Shown here: in pieces, positions 1 to 6,905 of the stretch
Layout of the letters: each line of letters begins with the position of its first letter
Position numbering within the stretch: the first letter of the stretch is position 1
DNA from: Chromatiales bacterium
GTDB taxonomy: Bacteria > Pseudomonadota > Gammaproteobacteria > CAMYNG01
Length of the DNA stretch: 6,930 nt
NCBI GenBank assembly: GCA_027021685.1
Contig: JALUTW010000401.1
Span: 1-6,930, forward strand
Direction: 5' to 3'
Notes under the pieces: model-generated
The model's input: only the letters and a program-made list of their open reading frames with translations
What the model was told of the DNA's origin: nothing
The model's database searches: none
Translations under genes and position numbers: made by a program

Positions 1-37
1 CGAACGGGCGACCCCGGGAAATTTCCGGCCGAATATT

Positions 38-2491
38 GTGTGTACTGGCGCGACGCGCGTCCATTGCTATGGTTGTAAGGTGGTGCGTGGACGAGCCCCA
101 GCCATCCAGGTGTCACCCGGAACCGCCGACCGCCTGACGGACGCCGGCAGCGGACGGTCGCCACCGGCGTCCGCGGCCACGGATGGCCGGTCATCGCAGC
201 GGGGATGGTGGCGCATCTACCTGTTTATCGGCGCGGCGTCGGTGGCGCTGGCCTGCGCGGTGCTGTTCCTGCAGTGGCGCAACGTGGAACGGGGCGGGAT
301 CACGGAGCTCAAGTACGCCAGCCGGCTGGTGGCCACTTCGCTGGAAGTGGTCATGCGCAAGTACGAGTCGTTGCTGCAGCTCACCGGCCAACGCCTGCTG
401 GAAGTGGGCGGACTGCGTGGCGACCAACGGGCGCAGGCAGTGCTGGACCGGCTCCTGGCACGCAACCCCGAGCTGGCCGGGTTTGGGCTGGCGGACCCGG
501 AGGGCAACTTGGTCCTCACCAGCAGCAACATCGATCGCAGCCGACTGCCCAATCTGCGCCGCACGCCGGAAACGGGGGCGAGCTTCAGCCAGGCTCTGGC
601 CGCGGAGCGCATGGTGGTGGGCCGGACCTATTTCATGCCCGCCCTCGGCGAATGGGTCATCCCCATGCGTTACCCGTTGCGCAACGACGCCGGCGAGGTG
701 GTGGCGGTGATGACCACGGGGCTCACCCTGGGCAGCAGCCACGGCCTGTGGTCCCAGCACACGCTGCCGCCGCACATCCGGTTCACCGTGGTGCGCGACG
801 ATTTCTACCGCCAGTACGGATCCCATGTGGCCCCCGACGATCGCCATCTATTCTATGGTCGCCCCTTGTCCCCGGAGCGTGTGGCGTTCTACGAGCGCGA
901 GGCCGAGGCCCGTACCGGGATGACCGCGGACCAGCTGCGCCGCCTGGGCCGCGGCGTGGCACTGTACGCCCCCGACTACCGGAACCGCTGGAACCTGGCC
1001 TACCTCGTTTACGAGCCACGCTACCATTACTACATCGCCACCGGCATCCCGGTGGTGAAGCTGGCCGGACGCATGGCGGTGCCAGCCGCCTGGACCCTGT
1101 TCCTGCTGCTGGCGCTCAATGCCGTGCTCTACTTCATCTTCCGGGCCCACGGGCGCCTGGAGCAGGAGGCTGCCCGCCGCCTGGAACACCTGGCCAGCCA
1201 CGACCAGCTCACCGGCCTGCCCAACCGGCGGTACCTGCAGGAGGCCTTTCCCGCCTGGCGGTCGGCATGCCCTCAGGGGTTCTCCATCCTGTTCATCGAT
1301 TTGGACAACTTCAAGAGCATCAATGATCTGCATGGACACTCGGTGGGCGACGTGATCCTGGGGGAGGTGGCCACGCGCCTGGGCCGGTGTTTCGGTGAAG
1401 ACCTGGTGGCTCGCCAGGGCGGGGACGAATTCATCGTCCTGGCGGGTCGTCGCTTCGATGCCGCGCTGGACAGGCAGTGCCGGGACTTCCTGGTCTGCCT
1501 GCGTGCACCCATCCTCTGCGGCGAGTTCAGTTTCTCGATCCGCGCCAGCATTGGGGTGGCGCAATCCCCGGCCAACGGTGCCGATCTCGAGGAGCTGCTG
1601 CGCAAGGCCGACATGGCCATGTACGAGGCGAAGCGGCTGCGCGCCGGCGTGCACGTCTACACCGACCAACTGGAGCGGCGCAACGAACGCATCGGCCACA
1701 TCGAGCGGGCACTGGAGCCGGCGCTGGAACGGGGCGAGTTCCAGGTCGTCTACCAGCCGCAGGTGGAGGCGGACAGCGGCCGCATCATCGGGGTCGAGGC
1801 ATTGCTGCGCTGGGACAACTCCGGGCTGGGACCGGTGCCTCCGGACGAGTTCGTGCCGGTGGCCGAAGCCATGGGCATGATGCGCGATCTGGGCCGCTTC
1901 GTGGCCGGCAAGGCCGTGGCCGAGGTGGCGGCTCTGGCCGCAACCGGCCCGGGACCGCTGCGCCTCGCCATCAACGTCTCGGTGAGCCAGATTCTCGACC
2001 CGGGTTTCATCGGAGACCTGGCCGCGTTCCAGGCGGAGGGCGGCGACCTCCGGCTGACGGTGGAGATCACCGAAAGCCTGTTCATCGAGGACGTGGAACA
2101 CGCGCGCACCGTGCTGGAGGGGCTGCGGGCACAGGGCATCGGGGTGTCGCTGGACGATTTCGGCACCGGCTACTCGTCATTGAGCCTGCTCAGCAAGCTG
2201 CCCATCGACGAAATCAAGATCGACAAGGGATTCGTACGCGACATCCTTTCCGATGAACAGGACCACCAGCTCGTGCGCAGCATCATCGGCCTGGGGCGGA
2301 GCCTCGGGATCCCGGTGCTTGCAGAGGGCGTGGAGAACGCGGAGCAGGCGCGGCGACTGGCCGTGGCGGGCTGCCATCGCTTCCAGGGTTATTTTTTCGC
2401 CCGCCCCATGACGGTGGCAACGTTGGCGGAATTCATCCGCCAGTGGCAGGAGCGGCGGCCCGCGACGATGGCGATACGGTCAGGATCCTGA
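38..2491 (+). CDS. Membrane-bound Cache-like sensor GGDEF-EAL protein (diguanylate cyclase/phosphodiesterase)
   Basis: Predicted to make and break cyclic di-GMP at the inner membrane in response to a periplasmic signal. Numbering is from the GTG at 38 (817 residues). A cytoplasmic stretch precedes helix 1 (about 58-79). Residues 80-347 form a periplasmic sensor resembling a double Cache/PDC fold, with GFGLADPEGN at 148-157 and ATGIPVVKLAGR near its end. Helix 2 is about 348-369. GGDEF spans about 380-540: DQLTGLPNR (389-397), metal ligands D421 and D438, substrate-binding N429, and an intact GGDEF at 461-465. The inhibitory RxxD position reads FGED (452-455), so its Arg is missing. EAL spans about 555-805: E587-A-L, N646, E676/E679, DDFGTGYSS (706-714), K727, E763 and QGYFFARP (783-790), all present, so activity is likely. 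The start is uncertain: the frame has no stop back to base 1, no Shine-Dalgarno precedes 38, and codon bias becomes typical only near the in-frame GTG at 110. The family and both activities are clear; the signal and dominant activity in vivo are unknown. Confidence 0.93.
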   Translation: MCTGATRVHCYGCKVVRGRAPAIQVSPGTADRLTDAGSGRSPPASAATDGRSSQRGWWRIYLFIGAASVALACAVLFLQWRNVERGGITELKYASRLVATSLEVVMRKYESLLQLTGQRLLEVGGLRGDQRAQAVLDRLLARNPELAGFGLADPEGNLVLTSSNIDRSRLPNLRRTPETGASFSQALAAERMVVGRTYFMPALGEWVIPMRYPLRNDAGEVVAVMTTGLTLGSSHGLWSQHTLPPHIRFTVVRDDFYRQYGSHVAPDDRHLFYGRPLSPERVAFYEREAEARTGMTADQLRRLGRGVALYAPDYRNRWNLAYLVYEPRYHYYIATGIPVVKLAGRMAVPAAWTLFLLLALNAVLYFIFRAHGRLEQEAARRLEHLASHDQLTGLPNRRYLQEAFPAWRSACPQGFSILFIDLDNFKSINDLHGHSVGDVILGEVATRLGRCFGEDLVARQGGDEFIVLAGRRFDAALDRQCRDFLVCLRAPILCGEFSFSIRASIGVAQSPANGADLEELLRKADMAMYEAKRLRAGVHVYTDQLERRNERIGHIERALEPALERGEFQVVYQPQVEADSGRIIGVEALLRWDNSGLGPVPPDEFVPVAEAMGMMRDLGRFVAGKAVAEVAALAATGPGPLRLAINVSVSQILDPGFIGDLAAFQAEGGDLRLTVEITESLFIEDVEHARTVLEGLRAQGIGVSLDDFGTGYSSLSLLSKLPIDEIKIDKGFVRDILSDEQDHQLVRSIIGLGRSLGIPVLAEGVENAEQARRLAVAGCHRFQGYFFARPMTVATLAEFIRQWQERRPATMAIRSGS
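65..73 (+). promoter_or_regulatory. Possible extended -10 promoter element
   Basis: The stretch TGCTATGGT matches the TGnTATnnT extended -10 pattern and lies in a locally less GC-rich patch. No good -35 hexamer is seen at the usual distance. If real, transcription would begin near 80 and translation of the GGDEF-EAL protein would start further in, for example at the in-frame GTG at 110. This is a weak, motif-only call. Confidence 0.15.
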
Positions 2492-2511
2492 TCCGGTCAG
2501 GGCGGACCGTA
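2475..2511. repeat. Nested inverted repeat at the convergent gene junction
   Basis: TACGGTC (2475-2481) is perfectly inverted as GACCGTA (2505-2511). Within it lies a perfect 12-bp palindrome, TCAGGATCCTGA (2480-2491), whose last three bases are the stop codon of the GGDEF-EAL gene. An alternative small hairpin pairs CGGTC (2494-2498) with GACCG (2505-2509). CGGTCAGG also occurs twice as a direct repeat (2477-2484 and 2494-2501), the second copy covering the kinase stop codon. The site lies where the two transcripts meet, so it could help end both of them. There is no T-run on either strand, so it is not a canonical intrinsic terminator. The symmetry is seen directly; the role is inferred. 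Confidence 0.5.
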
Positions 2512-5500
2512 CAGTGCGGGCGGGGCGGTATCCGGCCGGCCCAGGGTGAAAGAGAACACGGTGCCGGTGGCCGGGTCGCTGCGGGCCCAGACGCGGCCGC
2601 CGTGGCGGTGGATGATGCGCTGCACCGTGGCCAGCCCGATCCCGGTCCCTTCGAACTCGTCGGCCGGGTGCAGGCGCTGGAACGGCCGGAACAGCCGGTT
2701 CACGTAGCGCATGTCGAAGCCGGCGCCATTGTCGTGCACGCTGAATGTCCGCTCCCCGCCCTCCGTCGTTTCCAGGAGCCGGATGACCGCCGGCCGGGCG
2801 TCACGGGTGTACTTCCAGGCGTTGCCCAGCAGGTTCTGCAGCACCGTGTGCAGCATGCGCCGGTCCGCCAGCACCGGCCCCGTCACCCGGCAGGTGAATT
2901 CCACCTCCCGTTCCGGCTCGGCCCCGCGCAGGGTGGCCATCACTTCCCCGGCCAGGGCGCACAGGTCCACCGGTTCCGGCTGCAGCTCCCCGCGGCCGGC
3001 CCGCGACAGCGACAGCAGGTCGTCGATGAGCTCGGCCATGCGCCGGGCATTGGCACGCACGCGCCTGAGGTGGTCGAGCCCCGCGGTGCCCAGGGCCCCG
3101 GCGCAGTCCTCCTCCAGGGCGCGGCTGAAGCCCTCGATGGCGCGCAGCGGTGCGCGCAGGTCGTGGGACACGGAGTAATTGAGCGCCTCCAGCTCGCGGT
3201 TGACGTTGACCAGTTCGCGGGTGCGCGCCGCCACCAGCTCCTCCAGGTGTTCCCGGTAGTGGGCCACCTCGGCCGCGGCCTGCAGTCGTTCCAGTTCGGC
3301 CCCGGCACGGGCGGCGAACACCTCCAGGATGTCGCGCCCGTGCTCCACCCCCGCCATGGGCCGGCGGCTGGCCACCGCCAGCACGCCGGCCACGCCGCCG
3401 CCCGGACCGCGCACCGGGGTGCCCAGGTAGTGCCCCGTGTCCAGGCGCGCGAGCAGCGGATCGGTGGCCAGCACCGCGGCGGCGTCGTGCAGGTGGACGA
3501 ACGCCTCCGCCTCCACCACCCGGGCGGCCGCGGAGCCGGCCAGCGGCACGGAAGTGTTGTCGCGGATGCGGCCGTCGTACCACAGGGCCACGGTGGTCAG
3601 CCGCCCGCGCTCTTCGTCCAGCGCCGCGAGCATGGCGCAGTCGGCGTCCAGGGCCCGGGCCAGGTGTTCCACCAGGCCCTGGAAGAAGTGGCGGCCGGTG
3701 GCGGTGGACACGCCGGCGGCCACGTGGCGCAGGGCCGCCTCGACGCGCTTGCGCGCGGTGATGTCGCGCACCAGGGCCTCGATGTGGGGCTCGCCGTCCA
3801 GCTCGATGCGGTTGAGGCTCACCTCGGCGTCGAACGGGGTCCCGTCGCAGCGCAGGTGCTGCCACTCGAAGTGGGGGCGTTCCCCGGCGTAGGCCGCCTG
3901 GATGTGCCGGCGGGCCTTGGCCTCGCTGGATTCGCCGTCGGGCTGGGTGGGGGGCGAGAACTCCATGGGCGTGTGGCCCAGGATCCGGTCGCGCGTGCAG
4001 CCGAACATCTCCAGCGTGGCCGGGTTGCAGTCCACGAACACCTCGCCGCGGACGAGGAAGATGGCGTCGCTGGCCTGCTCGAACAGGATCCGGAACTTGG
4101 TTTCACTGCTCTCCCGCGCCCGTTCGGCCTCCACCAGCTCGGTGACGTCCTGGAGCGTGCCGTAGCTGCGCACCGGGCGGCCCGCCTCGTCGTGCTGGAC
4201 GCCGCCGTGCGCCACCACGTGCTTGATGCGGTTGCCCGGCAGCAGCAGGCGGTGCTGCACCTGGTAGGGCTGGCCGGTCTCGATGGCGCCCTCGTAGGCG
4301 GCGCGCACCCGCTCGCGGTCCTCGGGATGCACGAATTGCAGGCACCGGTCCAGCGACGGGACGTAAGTATCGGGATCCCCGATCTCGAAGATGCGGGGGA
4401 TCTCCTCCGAGCAGCTGAACCGGCCGCTGTCCAGCTCCACGCTCCAGAACCCCAGCCGGGCCAGGCGCTGGGCCTCGGCCAGGCGCTCGCGGCTGGTGCG
4501 CAGGGCCTCCTCCATGCGCCGCTGCTCGGTGACGTCCTCCTGGATCAGGATGATCTCGCTGATGCGGCCGCCCGCGTCCCGCACGGGATAGGCGAAGGCC
4601 CGGACCCAGCGGTCGCGGATGTCGGGGGCGTTGTCCAGGTCGCGGTTGCGGGCCGGATTGTACGGGACGGGCGGGATGGCCACCGCCGCCCCGGCGAAGG
4701 CCTCGCGCAGGTACGGCATCACGCCCAGCTCTTCGAGCTGGGGGTCTTCCAGCACGTTGTAGCGGTCCAGATTCTCCGGCCGCAGGCCCCACAGGGCCTC
4801 CCAGGCGGCGTTGACCAGGCGCGTGCGGCCGTCGGGCGAAAAGATCTGCACCGCCAGCGGCGCCTGTTCCACCAGGGTGCGGAAGCGTTCCTCGGAGGCG
4901 CGCAGGGCATCCTCCGCGGCCCGCCTGCGGCTGACGTCGAACAGGAAGCCCTGGAGCCGGGGCGGCCGCGAGCTGTCGGCCCGCGCCCGCACGTCCATGT
5001 GCAGCCACACCGTGCGCCCGTCGGCGGCCAGCGCCCGGAACTCGAAGCTGGCCTCGTCCTCCACCGCCCCCACCCGCCGGCACCGGGCCAGCACCCGCTC
5101 GCGATCCTCCGGGTGGACCAGCTCCTCCAGGAACGCCGGCTCCAGCCACCGCTCGGGGGCGTGGCCCAGCAGCTTCTCCGCCTGCGGGCCGACGAAGGTG
5201 AAGCGGCAGCTGGCCGGGGCCATCTCGAAGGGCACGGCGAAGGTGGCCTGCACCAGCCGCTGCAGGTTTTCCCGGCTGCGGTTCAGGGCGCGGGCGGCGC
5301 GATGGACGTCCCGGGTCAGGGCCAGGCTCAGCACCACCATCAGGGCCATGAAGCCGAACTGGCCCAGGTAGACGGAACGCAGGACCCGCTCGGCCACCAG
5401 CCAGTCGTGGACCACCGTGGCCAGGAACAGGGCCGCGGCCCCGGCCAGGACGCGGGCCTGGCCGCCGTCGCCGCGGCGCCACTGCCGCCGGCAGGCATGA

Positions 5501-5988
5501 AACAGGTAGCCCAGCACCGCCAGCACGCCGCCGTAGACCAGCACCGCCCCCGGCCCCGCCTCGGCCGCCAGCAGGGGAATGCGTTCGCCCCAGGGGGTGG
5601 TGCGGAAGACGATGCCCTCCATGGGCGAGAAGGCGAACAGGATCCCGCCGGGCAGCAGGTGGTTGGCGATGAGAAGCAGGCCGAACCAGGCGGCGATGGC
5701 CACCCACAGCCGCCCGCCGGAGCCCGTATAGACGCGGATGAAGGCGGCAAACGTGCCCCAGAACATGAGCGCCACGCTCACCGCCGCGGTGGTGAGCGCC
5801 AGGTGGGCGGGCACGTCGGTGGCGCCGTAGACGGCGGCCAGCAGCGCGGCGAAGGCGGCGGCCAGCGCGCACAGGCCCGCGAACAGGAGCTGGCGCGGCT
5901 CGCCGTCGTGGTAGCGGGCGAGCAGGACGTGCTGCAGGGCGGCGTAGGTGAACAGGCCGGCCAGGGCGACCAGGAGCCAGCGGGTCAC
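2497..5988 (-). CDS. Seven-helix, multi-PAS/GAF sensor histidine kinase
   Basis: An inner-membrane sensor kinase that should autophosphorylate on H942 and pass phosphate to an unidentified response regulator. Seven hydrophobic helices lie at about 4-23, 33-54, 61-84, 93-111, 147-165, 179-197 and 207-225. The positive-inside rule fits an outside N-terminus, with a periplasmic loop at 112-146; I cannot assign this region to a named sensor family. Four PAS domains follow: about 238-356, 363-488, 497-616 and 627-746. PAS1 and PAS3 carry the PAS_3-type VHPEDRERV motif. A GAF domain (about 751-902) and a coiled-coil linker (903-935) precede HisKA, with SVSHDLRAPLRAIEG around H942. The ATPase has N1052/N1056, DNGAG (1086-1090), the FRPFQRL F-box and GTGIGLA (1114-1120), so the kinase core is intact. 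No receiver or HPt domain is fused. The GTG start is supported by AAGGGG 9 bases upstream; the nearby ATG at 5996 opens only a three-codon frame. It ends 5 bases from the convergent GGDEF-EAL gene. The class is certain; signal and partner are unknown. Confidence 0.93.
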   Translation of the reverse strand: MTRWLLVALAGLFTYAALQHVLLARYHDGEPRQLLFAGLCALAAAFAALLAAVYGATDVPAHLALTTAAVSVALMFWGTFAAFIRVYTGSGGRLWVAIAAWFGLLLIANHLLPGGILFAFSPMEGIVFRTTPWGERIPLLAAEAGPGAVLVYGGVLAVLGYLFHACRRQWRRGDGGQARVLAGAAALFLATVVHDWLVAERVLRSVYLGQFGFMALMVVLSLALTRDVHRAARALNRSRENLQRLVQATFAVPFEMAPASCRFTFVGPQAEKLLGHAPERWLEPAFLEELVHPEDRERVLARCRRVGAVEDEASFEFRALAADGRTVWLHMDVRARADSSRPPRLQGFLFDVSRRRAAEDALRASEERFRTLVEQAPLAVQIFSPDGRTRLVNAAWEALWGLRPENLDRYNVLEDPQLEELGVMPYLREAFAGAAVAIPPVPYNPARNRDLDNAPDIRDRWVRAFAYPVRDAGGRISEIILIQEDVTEQRRMEEALRTSRERLAEAQRLARLGFWSVELDSGRFSCSEEIPRIFEIGDPDTYVPSLDRCLQFVHPEDRERVRAAYEGAIETGQPYQVQHRLLLPGNRIKHVVAHGGVQHDEAGRPVRSYGTLQDVTELVEAERARESSETKFRILFEQASDAIFLVRGEVFVDCNPATLEMFGCTRDRILGHTPMEFSPPTQPDGESSEAKARRHIQAAYAGERPHFEWQHLRCDGTPFDAEVSLNRIELDGEPHIEALVRDITARKRVEAALRHVAAGVSTATGRHFFQGLVEHLARALDADCAMLAALDEERGRLTTVALWYDGRIRDNTSVPLAGSAAARVVEAEAFVHLHDAAAVLATDPLLARLDTGHYLGTPVRGPGGGVAGVLAVASRRPMAGVEHGRDILEVFAARAGAELERLQAAAEVAHYREHLEELVAARTRELVNVNRELEALNYSVSHDLRAPLRAIEGFSRALEEDCAGALGTAGLDHLRRVRANARRMAELIDDLLSLSRAGRGELQPEPVDLCALAGEVMATLRGAEPEREVEFTCRVTGPVLADRRMLHTVLQNLLGNAWKYTRDARPAVIRLLETTEGGERTFSVHDNGAGFDMRYVNRLFRPFQRLHPADEFEGTGIGLATVQRIIHRHGGRVWARSDPATGTVFSFTLGRPDTAPPALYGPP

Positions 5989-5997
5989 GCCGGCATT

Positions 5998-6003
5998 CCC
6001 CTT
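5998..6003 (-). promoter_or_regulatory. Ribosome-binding site of the histidine kinase gene
   Basis: On the minus strand this reads AAGGGG, 9 bases before the GTG at 5988-5986. It is the only good Shine-Dalgarno match near the 5' end and decides the GTG start. Confidence 0.6.
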
Positions 6004-6077
6004 CGGGCCGGGGAAGCGGGAAGGGCCGACGCGCGGAAAACCCGGGGCGCCGCAGGCTGCATGGGTGCCAAACTCCC

Positions 6078-6099
6078 TGTCGCCGAGGATGTCGCCGAG
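6078..6099. repeat. Tandem 10-bp direct repeat upstream of the kinase
   Basis: TGTCGCCGAG occurs twice (6078-6087 and 6090-6099) with a 12-base period, about 90-110 bases upstream of the kinase start. Two identical half-sites about one helical turn apart is the layout many response regulators bind, so it could be an operator. Chance in GC-rich DNA is not excluded. Confidence 0.4.
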
Positions 6100-6149
6100 C
6101 CCGTCCCTGGCCCCCGTGGCGGGGTGCGGAACCGCCTGGGACGAGCGGC

Positions 6150-6161
6150 GGGCCGCGGCCC
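6150..6161. repeat. 12-bp perfect GC palindrome
   Basis: GGGCCGCGGCCC is its own reverse complement. It is flanked by two copies of GGAACCGC (6128-6135 and 6167-6174). It could be a dimer-binding site or a small stem in the mlaC-kinase spacer RNA, but palindromes built only of G and C are common in such DNA. Confidence 0.3.
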
Positions 6162-6239
6162 TTACGGGAACCGCGAGGCAGGTGTGCCCTTAAGTCTTGC
6201 CCGGCGCGGGGCCAATGTCCAGCGCGGTACCGGGAATTC

Positions 6240-6893
6240 TCACCGGGCGGCGGCCGGCTCCGCGGCCAGGCGCCGGTTGCGTTCGGCCAGCGCGCGGATG
6301 AGGCCGTCGAGCCCCTCGCGGCGGATCTGGGTGTCGAAGCTGGTGCGGTAGGTGGTGATCATGGACACCCCGTCCACGCTCACGTCGTAGATGCGCCACC
6401 GCCCGCGCCGGAAGTGGACGTGGTAGTGCACGGGGATGGGTTCGCCGTCGGGCGGGACCACCTGCGAGCGCACCACCACCGGCCCGCTGCCGTCGGCCCG
6501 CACCGGCTGGAAGCGCAGCATCTCGGGGCGCACCTCGTTGCCCTTGAGGTAGTCGGCCAGGGCCGCCGAGTAGAAGCGCACCAGCAGGGTTTGGAACTCG
6601 CGGATGAAGGCCTTCTTTTGCTCGCGGCTGGCGCTGCGCCAGTGCGGGCCCAGGACCCAGCGCGAGGCGGTGACGAGATCCACGTGGGGTGTGATGTGGC
6701 GGTCCACCAGGGCCTGCACCCGGCGGGGCTCGGCCGCGAGGCGTTCGCGTTGGGCGGCCAGGGCGGTGATGAGCTCGCGCGCGGCCTGTTCCAGCACCGC
6801 CGAGGGCGAGGGCGGGGCGGCCGGTTCCGCGGCGGCCGGGAGGATCACCCCGGCGGCCAGGGCCAGGGCGGCACAGAGTCGGGTTCCCTTCAT
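6240..6893 (-). CDS. mlaC: MlaC-family periplasmic phospholipid-binding protein
   Basis: Soluble carrier of the Mla pathway, which moves phospholipids through the periplasm between the outer-membrane MlaA complex and the inner-membrane MlaFEDB transporter. The 217 residues begin with a signal peptide: basic MKGTR, a hydrophobic core, and an AAA|EP cleavage site after about residue 22. The mature protein shows the family's features: helical N-terminal half, VLGPHWRSAS (80-89) and FIREFQTLLVRFYSAAL (96-112), then strands ending in GRWRIYDVSVDGVSMITTYR (164-183) and FDTQIRREGLDGLIRALAER (186-205), a strong MlaC signature. The ATG at 6893 is preferred because AAGGA lies 7 bases upstream and the signal peptide begins there; the in-frame TTG at 6917 would add eight charged and polar residues before it. 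Length is normal for the family. Other mla genes would be upstream, beyond the right edge. mlaB, often next downstream, is absent. Confidence 0.93.
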   Translation of the reverse strand: MKGTRLCAALALAAGVILPAAAEPAAPPSPSAVLEQAARELITALAAQRERLAAEPRRVQALVDRHITPHVDLVTASRWVLGPHWRSASREQKKAFIREFQTLLVRFYSAALADYLKGNEVRPEMLRFQPVRADGSGPVVVRSQVVPPDGEPIPVHYHVHFRRGRWRIYDVSVDGVSMITTYRTSFDTQIRREGLDGLIRALAERNRRLAAEPAAAR

Positions 6894-6900
6894 GACGGCT

Positions 6901-6905
6901 TCCTT
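6901..6905 (-). promoter_or_regulatory. Ribosome-binding site of mlaC
   Basis: AAGGA on the minus strand, 7 bases before the ATG at 6893-6891. It favours this start over the in-frame ATG at 6914 and TTG at 6917, which would place the Shine-Dalgarno sequence inside the coding region. Confidence 0.7.

Larger units (their letters stand above)
5989..6239. other. Intergenic region between mlaC and the kinase gene
   Basis: These 251 bases hold no convincing gene on either strand; open frames here lack ribosome-binding sites and family motifs. Read on the minus strand, the region is the mlaC 3' flank followed by the kinase leader. A GC-rich imperfect hairpin (CCCGG 6200-6204 with CCGGG 6230-6234, and a second short stem inside) begins about five bases after the mlaC stop. 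It has no U-tract, so it is at best a weak terminator. The region also contains the direct repeat at 6078-6099 and the palindrome at 6150-6161. A kinase promoter is expected if the kinase is not co-transcribed with mlaC, but I see no clear -10/-35 pair. No known riboswitch core is recognisable. Confidence 0.6.

Noticed and set aside
848..2101. A 417-codon open frame on the minus strand within the GGDEF-EAL gene.
   Set aside because: It is antisense to clear catalytic motifs and has a His/Gln/Ala/Gly-rich shadow composition with no domain or ribosome-binding site.
3280..3740. A bilin-binding phytochrome-type GAF domain in the kinase.
   Set aside because: The HisKA H-box resembles that of phytochrome-like kinases, but the GAF domain shows no recognisable chromophore-pocket motif and no PHY domain follows.
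4103..5872. A 589-codon minus-strand open frame overlapping the kinase gene in another frame.
   Set aside because: Gly/Arg/Pro/Ala-rich shadow of the kinase frame; no recognisable domain.
5948..6193. A small plus-strand open frame across the mlaC-kinase spacer.
   Set aside because: No Shine-Dalgarno sequence, no family motif, partly antisense to the kinase start, and proline-rich shadow composition.
5989..6239. A riboswitch (c-di-GMP or cobalamin type) in the kinase leader.
   Set aside because: The conserved core sequences of GEMM-type and cobalamin riboswitches are not present on either strand.
2443..6351. A 1302-codon open frame on the plus strand, antisense to the whole kinase gene and running into mlaC.
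   Set aside because: Its product is low in recognisable motifs and dominated by G, A, H, Q, R, V and P, as expected when a GC-rich gene is read on the opposite strand. The minus-strand kinase explains the sequence completely. A coding-potential or conservation test could settle it; it is a likely source of mis-annotation.
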